45,809 bases of DNA from Candidatus Berkelbacteria bacterium (GTDB taxonomy: Bacteria > Patescibacteriota > UBA1384 > 2-12-FULL-50-11). The notes under the pieces are model-generated. The model ran no database searches. It was not told the DNA's origin and saw only the letters and a program-made list of their open reading frames with translations. Numbering within the stretch: the first letter of the stretch is position 1; each line of letters starts with the position of its first letter. Of the stretch, positions 34,474-44,705 are shown piece after piece. The stretch is taken from the NCBI GenBank assembly GCA_030650195.1, contig JAUSEP010000086.1:1-45809 (forward strand), written 5' to 3'. Made by a program: the position numbers and the translations under genes.

Positions 34474-35442
34474 CTAAGAGGATTTCCGGAAGATACTATC
34501 GATCATCTGCTCTAAGGGAACAGACTCCATATGAATATCAATCAGGTTTTTACCTTTGTTTAGCCCTTCAACAAGTGAGACAACATTATCCTCCGGTACT
34601 TTAATTAGGAAGTTACCGTTATCGTGCTCAAGAATCTTGCCGTATTTTTCCAGCTCTTCTTTGGGCGGGCCGTTCTCAAAAACTAGTCGAACATAGCGCT
34701 CTTTCTGGTACTGTGCAGTTAGCGCCTCGATCGAATCATCGTAGACTTTAACGCCGTGATTAATAACAATAACTCGATCACAGACATGCTCTATATCATC
34801 CATATCGTGGCTGGTCAGAACGAGAGTGACGTTGTTCTCTTTCTGGACTTTACGCAAAAAAGTCCGGATGTTCTTCCTGGCAGTAATATCTAGGCCAATA
34901 GTTGGCTCATCTAGGAAGAGAACTTCGGGATTGTGGAGGATGGCGCCGATCAGTTCGACCTTCATTCGCTCACCTAACGAGAGGCGACGAAGTTGCGTCT
35001 TAAGATGCTCTTGAACATCGAGTAACTCCGTCAGCTCCTTGAGTCGCGTTTTGTAGGCCTCGTCAGGAATTCGGTAGATGTTCTTTAAGAGCCAAAAACT
35101 CTGCTCAGGTGTAAGATCCCAACTCAGGCCGGATTTGTTACCCATCACCAAGCCGATCCGACGTAAAAATGAGTGGTCTCGCCCGAACGGGTTATAGCCA
35201 AGGACCTCAACGGTTCCGGCAGTTGGGTGGATTAGTCCGGTCAGCATCTTGGTTGTAGTGGTTTTCCCGGCACCGTTTGGTCCTAAGAAAGCGACAGATT
35301 CGCCCCTCTGGACGCTAAAAGTTATATCGTTGACAGCCTTTACCTCTCGTTTTTTTGGATTAAACAGACCCGTAATCAGATTATTGTTCTGACGCAGGGT
35401 AAATGTTTTGGTTAAATTTTGGACTTTAATTACACTTTCCAT
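34474..35442 (-). CDS. ABC transporter ATP-binding protein
   Basis: FLGPNGAGKTTTTKMLTGL, LSLGERMKVELIGAILHNPEVLFLDEPTIGLD. Confidence 0.93.
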   Translation of the reverse strand: MESVIKVQNLTKTFTLRQNNNLITGLFNPKKREVKAVNDITFSVQRGESVAFLGPNGAGKTTTTKMLTGLIHPTAGTVEVLGYNPFGRDHSFLRRIGLVMGNKSGLSWDLTPEQSFWLLKNIYRIPDEAYKTRLKELTELLDVQEHLKTQLRRLSLGERMKVELIGAILHNPEVLFLDEPTIGLDITARKNIRTFLRKVQKENNVTLVLTSHDMDDIEHVCDRVIVINHGVKVYDDSIEALTAQYQKERYVRLVFENGPPKEELEKYGKILEHDNGNFLIKVPEDNVVSLVEGLNKGKNLIDIHMESVPLEQMIDSIFRKSS

Positions 35443-35444
35443 TT

Positions 35445-36248
35445 TTATGACGAGGCCGAAGTATAGTTTTTTAGAGCCATCTTCCATCCCCATAGCCTGA
35501 GTAACATGAGCACTATCGTAACAAATAGCGCGATAACCAGCATAACGCTGGCGTTTGTTTTACCGAGCACTACAGAGGTAGGGATGGCAGCAGCGAATAG
35601 GACGGGTAAAAAATAGGTTAAGGAGAATTTGAGAAGTCTCGGGAAGCCTTCGTAAGGCAGGTCGAAGTCAGATATGCCGTAGATTAAGCTGGATATCTCG
35701 GCGGATTCACCGAGCCAAAAAACAGGGATGGTTAGAAGAAACTGAATGCAATGAAAGATAATGATGCTTAGAAGAAAGATAATAACCCCCGCTAGAACAG
35801 GCCAGAAACTAAGATGTAGTGCCGGCCAATTAATTGTAAGGGCGATGATGAACATTGGAAGACCTGATTCTTTGGCTAGCCCTAAGAGGCTGATACTTCT
35901 GGTTGAAACGTAAAAAAGCAAAGGCATTGGCTTGGTTAGTAATAGATCGAGATTACCTCGATTGACGTCAAGTCGGAGCTGATCGAGACTGTCGTAGCAC
36001 CACGTATAAAGCACAAAGAAGGTGACTGTTCCAGCAAAGATAAAGAAAAGAATCTCATTGTGGTTATAACCTGCTACTGTCTGAACTTTGCCGTAAATAA
36101 CGCCTATAAACAACAGGTAGGTAAGAGCGTAGGTGACTGCCGATAAGACGCTAAAAATATTGGTCCAAAAGTAGGCAGTGTCGTAACGAAAGGTGTTAAC
36201 AACGTTGATCCTTAAAACGTTCAAGCGATCGCTAAATGCCGATAGCAT
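35445..36248 (-). CDS. ABC-2 type permease
   Basis: Multi-TM, adjacent to ABC ATPase. Confidence 0.8.
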   Translation of the reverse strand: MLSAFSDRLNVLRINVVNTFRYDTAYFWTNIFSVLSAVTYALTYLLFIGVIYGKVQTVAGYNHNEILFFIFAGTVTFFVLYTWCYDSLDQLRLDVNRGNLDLLLTKPMPLLFYVSTRSISLLGLAKESGLPMFIIALTINWPALHLSFWPVLAGVIIFLLSIIIFHCIQFLLTIPVFWLGESAEISSLIYGISDFDLPYEGFPRLLKFSLTYFLPVLFAAAIPTSVVLGKTNASVMLVIALFVTIVLMLLRLWGWKMALKNYTSASS

Positions 36249-37017
36249 CGTAACTCCTTAAAGCTCTTTTCCAGAGATAGCTAGTGGCTACCCAAAGAAT
36301 AATCACCCACGTTATCCCAACCAGAAACATTTGGGGGTGAGTAAAAGTCAGGGTAGAGGGCGCAAAAACCGATGCTGGGCCGTAGATGGCCATTGGGAAT
36401 GGACTGAGCAGAAGTATCTTCTGCCAGACGTGGGGAAAGAGAGACAAAGGTATCATAGCTCCTGAAAAAACGTTAAAAACATGACCGATAGACCAGCGTA
36501 GAGGAGCGGAGTCGATGACATAAAAAGAGATAATTCCAACCAGAATGTTGAAAAGCGTAATTATTAGGAAGCCAACAACAAAATAGGCCAGAAATAACAG
36601 GACGTAGGCAAGCGTTAAGGATGCCGAGCCAATCACGATGCCTGCAACAAGCGTTGCCGAGGAAACTATGGCCGTAATTGCCCTTTCTCCAGAGAACATT
36701 GAGTAGAAGTAAGGGATCAGCGAAACGGGTTTAATAAGGTAATTGTTAATATCGCCTCTTCTAATCATGTGGTTGATAAACCCAGAAAACATTAACCCCG
36801 TGCCGCCAGTGATACCAGTAATCGATCTGGCAATTAGAATGTACGATATGATTTCCCTAGTGTTAATTGTGCCATTTGAGCTATGAGCAACAGCTAGCCA
36901 AAATAAGACGAAAAAACCAACCTCAACCAAGCGCCTAACGACAATCGCCACCATCTCTAGCGGGTAAGTAAAGTATCGTAGTACCTCGAAGTAGAAAACC
37001 CGGAAGTATAATCCCAT
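36232..37017 (-). CDS. ABC-2 type permease
   Basis: Multi-TM; overlaps 35445..36248 by 17 nt. Confidence 0.8.
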   Translation of the reverse strand: MGLYFRVFYFEVLRYFTYPLEMVAIVVRRLVEVGFFVLFWLAVAHSSNGTINTREIISYILIARSITGITGGTGLMFSGFINHMIRRGDINNYLIKPVSLIPYFYSMFSGERAITAIVSSATLVAGIVIGSASLTLAYVLLFLAYFVVGFLIITLFNILVGIISFYVIDSAPLRWSIGHVFNVFSGAMIPLSLFPHVWQKILLLSPFPMAIYGPASVFAPSTLTFTHPQMFLVGITWVIILWVATSYLWKRALRSYDAIGI

Positions 37018-37171
37018 CGTCTAATAGTATACATCCGAAAACTAACCTAGTGGCCGAACCCTAACGGCCTGAGTAAACATCTTCTTTGAGAGTAGCTTTT
37101 TGTAGCGCTTTCTTGCCAGTTGAGAAAATAGTACTTGTCTCTGGCGAAGAATCTGCTAAATTTACATTGAA

Positions 37172-37597
37172 ATGACAGACACATTCAAGAGCATTTTACT
37201 GGTAGACGACGACATGACCTTGCGAGAGATGTACGCCGAGCGGCTCAAAGCCGAAGGTTTTCAGGTAAATACCGCTAAAGACGGTGAAGAAGCCTTGCAG
37301 ATGGCAACGGATAACCATCCAAACATTATTTTACTAGATATCATGATGCCTAAGATCAACGGTTTGGATGTATTAAAAAAACTCAAAGAGCAAACAGACA
37401 CCAAAAATATTCCCGTTATTGTTCTAACAGCCTTAATCCAAGATCGAGAACGGATGGAATCTGTTACCAGAGGAGCCGATGACTACATCGTAAAATCTGA
37501 AACGATGCCTGGTGAAGTAATCGCCAAAGTCCACGCTCTTATAGACAAACCTCGCACTACCGGCCAAGAACAGCCAGCTACGCCGTCAGCGGCGTAA
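37172..37597 (+). CDS. Response regulator receiver protein
   Basis: ILLVDDDMTLREMYAERL, IILLDIMMPKINGLDVLKKL, PVIVLTALIQ. Confidence 0.92.
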   Translation: MTDTFKSILLVDDDMTLREMYAERLKAEGFQVNTAKDGEEALQMATDNHPNIILLDIMMPKINGLDVLKKLKEQTDTKNIPVIVLTALIQDRERMESVTRGADDYIVKSETMPGEVIAKVHALIDKPRTTGQEQPATPSAA

Positions 37598-37607
37598 AGG
37601 CAGAGTG

Positions 37608-38930
37608 ATGGCCAACAACGATTTAATTAGATTACGGGGCGGTAAACCTCTAGTAGGAGAGATTCATTTGCGTGGAGCTAAGAATACCGTACCTAAGAAT
37701 ATGGTAGCGGCTCTTCTAACTGATGAACCAGTAATTATTCGTGATGTTCCTAAGATTGAAGACGTAGATATTATGTCTAGGCTCTTTCAACGCTTAGGTG
37801 TTGAGGTAGAGGAGATACGCCCAGGAACGCTCCAGATTATTGCTAAGAAATTACGACAACCAACTCGCCAAGATCTCGCAGACATTACTGGACGAAGCCG
37901 TATTCCGATACTTACAGCTGGACCTTTACTACACCGTTTCGGAAAAGCCTTAGTACCTAAATTAGGTGGTTGTAATATAGGACCAAGACCAGTAGATTTT
38001 CACGTCAAAGCCTTACGTGAACTGGGCGCTGACTACGACGAGAACGAAGATAGCGGTGTTTTTAAAACTAAGGGCTTAAGAGGAGCAAAGATCATTCTTG
38101 AGTACCCTAGTGTGGGAGCTACGGAACAGGTAATTCTTTCTAGCGTCCTAGCAGACGGCCAGACCGAGCTTCATAACGCTGCAGTGGAACCAGAAATCAT
38201 GGACTTAATCGCCCTGTTACAGAAAATGGGTGCGATAATCTCTGTGGATACCGACCGAACTATCTATGTAGAGGGTGTAAAAAAACTCAGTGGAGCTACA
38301 CACTCAGCTATGCCAGATAGAATAGAAGCTGCCTCATGGGCTTGCGCAGCCCTCGGAACAAACGGCCGTATTCTTGTACGTGGAGCCAGACAACTAGATA
38401 TGATGACCTTTCTAAACAAATACCATCAGATAGGCGGGGGATTTGAAGTTAATCGAGATGGTATTACTTTTTACCGAGAAAAAGAAAAATTATCTTCTAT
38501 TACTGTCGAAACAGATGTTCATCCAGGATTTATGACTGACTGGCAACAACCACTTGTAGTTGTATTAACTCAAGCCGAAGGACGCTCAGTCGTCCATGAG
38601 ACCGTTTATCCATCTAGATTTGGATATATCGACGAGCTAAATAAGATGGGAGCCAAGATTAAATTGTTCGAAGAATCACCGGAGATGATTAAATCTAAGT
38701 TTGGTAAACGTAATTATCGTCAATCCGCTCAAATCGATGGACCAACAAAACTACACGGTTCGGAGATGACAGTCCCAGATTTACGAGCAGGTTTTTCATA
38801 TATCGTCGCTGCACTAATTGCAGATGGTGAAAGTACAATCCATGGATTCAGCGTACTTCAACGTGGCTACGAGCACTTAGTGGCAAAACTCCAGTCGCTT
38901 GAAGCGGAAATTATCGAAGTCAAAGCCTAA
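37608..38930 (+). CDS. murA: UDP-N-acetylglucosamine 1-carboxyvinyltransferase
   Basis: GAKNTVPKNMVAALLT; LGGCNIGPRPVDFHVKALRELGA with catalytic Cys retained. Confidence 0.95.
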   Translation: MANNDLIRLRGGKPLVGEIHLRGAKNTVPKNMVAALLTDEPVIIRDVPKIEDVDIMSRLFQRLGVEVEEIRPGTLQIIAKKLRQPTRQDLADITGRSRIPILTAGPLLHRFGKALVPKLGGCNIGPRPVDFHVKALRELGADYDENEDSGVFKTKGLRGAKIILEYPSVGATEQVILSSVLADGQTELHNAAVEPEIMDLIALLQKMGAIISVDTDRTIYVEGVKKLSGATHSAMPDRIEAASWACAALGTNGRILVRGARQLDMMTFLNKYHQIGGGFEVNRDGITFYREKEKLSSITVETDVHPGFMTDWQQPLVVVLTQAEGRSVVHETVYPSRFGYIDELNKMGAKIKLFEESPEMIKSKFGKRNYRQSAQIDGPTKLHGSEMTVPDLRAGFSYIVAALIADGESTIHGFSVLQRGYEHLVAKLQSLEAEIIEVKA

Positions 38931-40342
38931 AGAATCGGCTCTTCTTTCCAACTAAGAATTGCAAACGAACCTGTAGTGGGGAACTGGGGTGGTGGGTTTA
39001 AGGCCAGATAAGTATCGTAGGTCTGAACAGTCGTCTGATAGCCAGAAGTAACCTGGTTATTGCCGTTGACCCAGCTCCAGGTCCACCAGGAAGCCGAGCC
39101 TATACCGCCATAAACACTAATCTTAGTTTTAACATTACTCGGGTAGTACGGCCGAAAAACTTTACCTTTCTGACTTAAAAGAAAGGCGTCGATGTTGAGA
39201 TCGGCTTCGGAGGAAGAGTTAACTACCAAATCACTTTGACTAATAAGTCCTAGGGCTACTGAACCATCTTTAACGGTATAGTTAATATCATTTTGCAGGA
39301 AGATATTGGTGTTAGTGCCATTAGAATCTGGTAAACGACCAGAAGCTAAAGTGATCCTCGCACCAATTGTGCCCCAAACCCAAGCGTTGTCTGCAACAAA
39401 GATAACGCCGTTTGCCGGAAGATTTCTGCTGGTTGGTTCCCACACGGTGGTCTGCATTAAAGAGTTTAAGCGACCGTGGTTTACACACGAGCCACCTGTG
39501 CCACCGTTATCACGACTAGCGGTGACTTTACCGATAGTGATGGTATTACCAGCATTGAAGCGAATGGCATAGCCGGAGTAGGTTTTTTGTGACTGTCCGT
39601 TAACGAGGGTTGGCAGAAAAATTCCGTTAGCTTGAGCGGCCAATTGCAGATCTCCAAGATCACTTGTCAGTTGATTAAAATCAACCTGGGGCACAGGAAA
39701 CTGCCAGTAGGTAGTTGGTCCTCCTATTCCCCAAACACCGTTATGCGTTTGTCCGTCACCACCGAAACAATTAGCCGGTACGTATGTACTGACAGCAGAA
39801 GCGACAACACCGTTAGCAGTACCATCGTAATGGATACCACGATTAGAGTGAACCAAACCGTTAGTGAACTCGGTATCTCCAAACCAGGCTTCAGAGTTAG
39901 TAACAAACGAGTACTGCGCAAAGGAAGGAATGCCTAACGTTGCAACGACCGTTCGTTTCTCCCCACTAACAGTAACACCTTCGGCCCGTACCGATACGAC
40001 GGTATTGCTTCCTTGCGGTGGGGTGATTGTAATATTGTAAGTACCCAAAACTTCTCCCGCAGTGTTCTTGTAAGTGTGAGTGTAAGGCCCGTACGGTCCG
40101 GTGCCCTGACAAGCCTGCCCATCACAATAATCAAGGTTGTTATGAGACAGATGCCAAAGATAATAGTTAATTCCTGCCTCAGCGATACTCAAGGCTTGGT
40201 TAGACTTAACTTGCCTTTTAACGACTGTGTAGTTGTTGTAGTTTAAGCTCATTATTGCCCCGGTCGTAATAAGCATTACTGCCGCAAAGGCCAACAACAT
40301 CGGCAAGAAATAACCAGGTTTACTTTTAAAAATCTTTTTCAT
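38927..40342 (-). CDS. PilX-like pilus assembly protein
   Basis: N-terminal GYFLPMLLAFAAVMLITTGAIMSLNYNNYTVVKRQVKSNQALSIAEAGINYYLWHL. Confidence 0.65.
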   Translation of the reverse strand: MKKIFKSKPGYFLPMLLAFAAVMLITTGAIMSLNYNNYTVVKRQVKSNQALSIAEAGINYYLWHLSHNNLDYCDGQACQGTGPYGPYTHTYKNTAGEVLGTYNITITPPQGSNTVVSVRAEGVTVSGEKRTVVATLGIPSFAQYSFVTNSEAWFGDTEFTNGLVHSNRGIHYDGTANGVVASAVSTYVPANCFGGDGQTHNGVWGIGGPTTYWQFPVPQVDFNQLTSDLGDLQLAAQANGIFLPTLVNGQSQKTYSGYAIRFNAGNTITIGKVTASRDNGGTGGSCVNHGRLNSLMQTTVWEPTSRNLPANGVIFVADNAWVWGTIGARITLASGRLPDSNGTNTNIFLQNDINYTVKDGSVALGLISQSDLVVNSSSEADLNIDAFLLSQKGKVFRPYYPSNVKTKISVYGGIGSASWWTWSWVNGNNQVTSGYQTTVQTYDTYLALNPPPQFPTTGSFAILSWKEEPIL

Positions 40343-40917
40343 AGGTTTGTCTTAAAGTTACGTAAAGTTATTTTAGTTGTCACTATTATCGGGCTTTTTA
40401 AGATATTTCCCGTATCAACTGCGCTTAGTGTTGGCTCAACGATTTTTATACTCGAGACAGAAACAGGGAAGCTAAGTAGAGCGTTTTGGTCGTTGTAGTA
40501 ACGAAATGCGGGATTGTTAACAGCGTTGGTCGTCTTGCCGACCAAGCTATACGTCTTAGCGTCAGCTTCGCTGTAAGTGTAATTTGGTGCTTGGCCTGTA
40601 GGTGGAATAACAGAATATCTAAGTGCCGTACCATCAAGATAAAAATTAATTTCACTAGGAGCGTTATCCGCAGCATTAGGATAGCCACGAATTTTGAAGT
40701 TAGTTTCCGTCGCCTCCATAATCAGCGTTGAACTGCGCAAAACCCGACTTAAACGATCAATTGCAAGATTAAGCTCTGTTTGAACAACTGACTGAGTCTC
40801 AACCAACTTATTATTTGAGTAGCTTTTTATAATGGTGCTGGAAACAAGACCACCAAATAAGGAGACGATGAAGATAACGACAATCAGTTCAAGTACGGAG
40901 AATCCTCTTTTCATCAA
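40339..40917 (-). CDS. Prepilin-type N-terminal methylation protein (pseudopilin)
   Basis: MKRGFSVLELIVVIFIVSLFGG. Confidence 0.85.
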   Translation of the reverse strand: MMKRGFSVLELIVVIFIVSLFGGLVSSTIIKSYSNNKLVETQSVVQTELNLAIDRLSRVLRSSTLIMEATETNFKIRGYPNAADNAPSEINFYLDGTALRYSVIPPTGQAPNYTYSEADAKTYSLVGKTTNAVNNPAFRYYNDQNALLSFPVSVSSIKIVEPTLSAVDTGNILKSPIIVTTKITLRNFKTNL

Positions 40918-42320
40918 GAGACTATGAAACCACTAATTTGGGTTACTACCTGTCCGTTGGAGTCAAGTAATAGATCCCAACCACCCGTTACCGCTCCGGT
41001 CAAATCAAAAGTTGCATTTACAGACTTTTGGTTCGGATCAACGTTGATAACGGCAGGGAGAATATCAGAGCTACCTGCCTTGCGAAGAAGAACAGTCGTA
41101 TTACCAGTAAAATTAAATCCTTCTATAACGACCTCGACAGATGCCCCGCTAGTACCAGATGCAGGACTGACGCTTTCAATGCGTGGCCAGTTAGGATTAG
41201 CGGTAACAACCATTGTGACGTCTAAAGTTGTACCCGGATTGACGGAAACGTTCTGGTACGGACTGGTGCTTACAATATAGTAGCTACTGCCAACTGTTAG
41301 TGCGTAACTATCCCACTCGATATTACTAAAAGTATTAGCACCGCCAGCACCAGCTTGGGTGTAAATATTTTTTGGAGTATCAGGGTTGGTGGCAGTTAGC
41401 TTGCTTGACGTAGCCGTGACAGCGAGGCCCGCAATTGGCAACCCTACCTGGTCCGTTAGATTTACATTCATATTAGATAGAAAATCAATAGATAATGTTT
41501 GGATTGTTACTTGCTGAACATTGATGTCTACGTCAGGCTGAATCTGGTTGGGGTTTTGACTGGTCCGACTGGTAGTGAAGTCTGTCGAAAACCCTGTTTT
41601 AGTCGCAACGATATGATAACCATTCTGATTATCCGGCAATAAATTAGCAACGAAAACATAACCCTGATCGTTTGTTAGGCCAGTGAGGAAAATACTTTCT
41701 TCCGTATTCTCGATAGTGACCGTAGCGGAAGAAACTGGTAACCCCTGGGCGTTAATAACCTTAACTAGCATCATCCCTGTTTGCGACGGAGTTTCCGCGG
41801 CTTTAGCGGCGGCGTTACTCGAAAGTTTAACTAAAACAGTTGGGGTACCCACCTTTAAGGCCTCTACATTTACACGCTTGTAATCCATGGGAACTGGATC
41901 ATAAGTTGCAGAAGTTCCACCGTCGGTACAGCTCCACAGAGAGGGATTGCCCTCAACGGGAATCACGCAACCGTCAAATGGATCGTCAACAAATATTACG
42001 GCGGTATTGAGGGTGAAGCTAACCCCACCCCTAGTAACAGTTTGGGTATCTGGAATACTGCCCTGAGGGAGAATTGTGCCACCTTGAGTGGAGAGTGAGT
42101 CGTAAGGGAGGTTACGTAAATATTCCAACTGTTCGTTGGCCAAAGCCCCAGCCATTGTTCGAATTTTGCCGGAGTTGGTAGCGTTTAACATTACTAAGAA
42201 AGATCCGATCACTGCACCGAAAATAACGGTAATTACAAAGGCATCAATAATTAACTCAATGAGAGTAAATCCGTTCTTTTTACGGCCTTCGTTACGGGAG
42301 GAACGGATTGCTTTTGCCAA
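40914..42320 (-). CDS. Large pilin-like protein with carboxypeptidase-regulatory-like and IPT/TIG-like domains
   Basis: KKNGFTLIELIIDAFVITVIFG; SSATVTIENTEESIFLTGLTNDQGYVFVANLLPDNQNGYHIVATKTGF; PRIESVSPASGTSGASVEVVIEGFNF. Confidence 0.8.
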   Translation of the reverse strand: MAKAIRSSRNEGRKKNGFTLIELIIDAFVITVIFGAVIGSFLVMLNATNSGKIRTMAGALANEQLEYLRNLPYDSLSTQGGTILPQGSIPDTQTVTRGGVSFTLNTAVIFVDDPFDGCVIPVEGNPSLWSCTDGGTSATYDPVPMDYKRVNVEALKVGTPTVLVKLSSNAAAKAAETPSQTGMMLVKVINAQGLPVSSATVTIENTEESIFLTGLTNDQGYVFVANLLPDNQNGYHIVATKTGFSTDFTTSRTSQNPNQIQPDVDINVQQVTIQTLSIDFLSNMNVNLTDQVGLPIAGLAVTATSSKLTATNPDTPKNIYTQAGAGGANTFSNIEWDSYALTVGSSYYIVSTSPYQNVSVNPGTTLDVTMVVTANPNWPRIESVSPASGTSGASVEVVIEGFNFTGNTTVLLRKAGSSDILPAVINVDPNQKSVNATFDLTGAVTGGWDLLLDSNGQVVTQISGFIVS

Positions 42321-43059
42321 AGTTTCCCTCCTTTGTTACGTCTGGAGCCTCGGCGTAAGTTTGGTAGCCAGCAAACAAGGTTTCAGCCTGGTTCAAAAGT
42401 TCTTTTACCGATCCAGAAAACTCTAACTTACTGGAAGGCGTCCAAAAGACTTTCCCACTAATAGTAGCCGTGGATTTATCAGCGGTTTTAGTTAGATCAA
42501 TACTAGTAACAGTGTTCCAGCGAATGAAAGTTTTTAATTTCGTAAGCAAGTTTAGCGCTGTTGGATAGTCCCACTCACCGCTTAAGGAAAAATCAGTACC
42601 TGTTCCAGTACCCGAGCTAGTAATAATAGGTTGCGTTCCCCCCGCTGAACCAGACCCTGGCTTAATATCGTTTTCGTCTTTTGGTGAAGCGGGTGTTGCA
42701 ACCTGAGCTGCTAAGGCCCCTTCCGAGAAAGGAACGGTGATAGTGGCATTCAATCCCAGACTCTTGGTGAGGCCATCGAATTGCAACAAGAGTAGATCGG
42801 CCGAAGGAGAGCTCGGTAGAGCGGTCGTGGCGGTATCGTACAAATCAGCTATTGTTGATTTTGCGGCTACCAAGTCCTTGACGGTGGATGCTTCTGCCTG
42901 ACTGGATTTTATCTGTTCTGTAAGGGCGTTGGACTGTACTTTATTTTCATTAAAAGTCTTCAGTACGGGAGGGAAGAAAAACCAAATGATTGCAATGGTG
43001 ACAACTAAAAACAGGCCGGTTATAACAATGAAATATTTACTATTAAGTAAGTGATGCAT
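42292..43059 (-). CDS. pilO: PilO-like type IV pilus assembly protein
   Basis: Single TM plus coiled coil, PilM-N-O order. Confidence 0.65.
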   Translation of the reverse strand: MHHLLNSKYFIVITGLFLVVTIAIIWFFFPPVLKTFNENKVQSNALTEQIKSSQAEASTVKDLVAAKSTIADLYDTATTALPSSPSADLLLLQFDGLTKSLGLNATITVPFSEGALAAQVATPASPKDENDIKPGSGSAGGTQPIITSSGTGTGTDFSLSGEWDYPTALNLLTKLKTFIRWNTVTSIDLTKTADKSTATISGKVFWTPSSKLEFSGSVKELLNQAETLFAGYQTYAEAPDVTKEGNFGKSNPFLP

Positions 43060-43060
43060 T

Positions 43061-43624
43061 TTATTTTTTAGTTATTGAGACGCTAATTGAGAAAGTATAA
43101 GTTTTGTTAGTGTCGGAAGTTGACTCAGTTAGACTAGTGATACCGGCACTAGAAATTAGTTTGTTTGTGGCAAGTTTGTCTTTGAATAAGATTATGGATC
43201 GTCGGTCAGTAGACTCACCGCTAAGAGTTATTGTTGGAGGCTTAGTAGTATCGCTACTTATTTTGATTGAAGTTAAGTGAGTATTTGAGGGGGTAGATTC
43301 GGCAATAGCGTTTAAGACTAGATTCCAATCATAACTTGACCGGTAAGTAGCGGCGTTCTTAACTCGACTCTGAACGAACGCGGCCTGGCTCAGGAGTGTT
43401 TTATCTTTATTCTTATCGGCAGCTAAGCGTTCTATTTCAGCCTGTTGGCTACCTAAATAGATTTTCTGGGTGTAGTTGTAGGTTGCAAGTCCAGCCAGCC
43501 CTAACACTAAGGCAGAACTAATAACAATATAGGCAAGCGTTACAACATAAACGAGCGACTTCAGGCCCTTACGTTGTTTAATTTCTGGTGGTACTAAATT
43601 AATCATTTTTATATTATTCTGCAC
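43061..43624 (-). CDS. pilN: PilN-like type IV pilus assembly protein
   Basis: INLVPPEIKQRKGLKSLVYVVTLAYIV; Fimbrial assembly (PilN) type. Confidence 0.75.
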   Translation of the reverse strand: MQNNIKMINLVPPEIKQRKGLKSLVYVVTLAYIVISSALVLGLAGLATYNYTQKIYLGSQQAEIERLAADKNKDKTLLSQAAFVQSRVKNAATYRSSYDWNLVLNAIAESTPSNTHLTSIKISSDTTKPPTITLSGESTDRRSIILFKDKLATNKLISSAGITSLTESTSDTNKTYTFSISVSITKK

Positions 43625-44657
43625 TTCTCATCGCAAGACCAATTGCGTCTGCGAAGGTATGAGTTAACTCTACAGGAACTGGGAAATGATGGGTATCAAC
43701 ACTCTTAAAAGGCTCAGCCAATGTTGTTGGTAAGCCAGTCTCTTTTTGAACAACTTCAACAACGTTAGGAATGCCAGCACCAGTACCGGAAACGATAAGC
43801 TGTTCAATTTTTAGTCCTGGACAAACGCGGTTTTCAAAGAACTTGGTAATGTGCACCAACTCGTCAAAAACAGGTGCAAGACGTTCTCGTAGATCGGGCA
43901 CAGGCGCCGTAATAGTCTGAGCAATTGTGTGAGTACCCCAAGGAACGGTAGAGGTTACGCGTAAACTCTGTCCTTCCGCTACCGAAGCGCCGGTTCCCCC
44001 AACTCCCATGTCAACAACTATCCGAGCTTTTTGATCGTTGGCGGGCATAACAGAACGAATAATTGCCCCTGGTTTAATATCTATCCCAGATAGCTCCAGA
44101 TGAGCCTTCTCACATAACTCAACTATCGAATTGACAAGAGTTTTTCTTGTAGCGGCGGCAAAAACCGTAATTTGCGGTAGGTTCGGTGTGCTAGGTTTAG
44201 CGGGAGCCTCTTTAGAAGATTTTATGGAATCAGCTTCCAGAAGTTTGCCGGCAGTAGCCTGGTCGATCGGCTTACACTTACTAGAAACTTTTTCGTAATC
44301 TATATGGTAGTCCTCGGGATTAATTGAAAGTCGTTCTGCTAGTTCAAACGGTAGAGCTTTCTCAAGCTCATCCTTAGGCAGATCTGGCATCGTCAGGGTA
44401 GCAGAGAAAATTACAGATTCAGGTAAGGCAAACATCGCTTTTCGTGTGGTAATAGCGTGTGGCTTGGCGATTCTCATAGCCTCGATAACTGTCTTTGCGA
44501 TCTCGTCTATGTTATCGATCTTGTCAATTTTCCAAGACCCAGGTGGAATATTTGCTAGATGCATTCCCTGCAAGCGAAAACGCTTACCTAAATGCTCAAG
44601 ACTAGCAATCTTGACGGTCTCGTGACCAATATCTACACCAACAACAACTTGTCCCAA
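43614..44657 (-). CDS. pilM: Type IV pilus assembly protein PilM
   Basis: VVGVDIGHETVKIASL; LPFELAERLSINPEDYHIDYE; IVVDMGVGGTG. Confidence 0.92.
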   Translation of the reverse strand: MGQVVVGVDIGHETVKIASLEHLGKRFRLQGMHLANIPPGSWKIDKIDNIDEIAKTVIEAMRIAKPHAITTRKAMFALPESVIFSATLTMPDLPKDELEKALPFELAERLSINPEDYHIDYEKVSSKCKPIDQATAGKLLEADSIKSSKEAPAKPSTPNLPQITVFAAATRKTLVNSIVELCEKAHLELSGIDIKPGAIIRSVMPANDQKARIVVDMGVGGTGASVAEGQSLRVTSTVPWGTHTIAQTITAPVPDLRERLAPVFDELVHITKFFENRVCPGLKIEQLIVSGTGAGIPNVVEVVQKETGLPTTLAEPFKSVDTHHFPVPVELTHTFADAIGLAMRSAE

Positions 44658-44705
44658 ATTCCCTCCCTAGATACATCTTGCCGTGTTGCTTGATTGCCGT
44701 CAAAT

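Noticed and set aside
39306-41280. Plus-strand ORFs opposite the pilin genes
   Set aside because: Low-complexity shadow ORFs with no RBS or motifs
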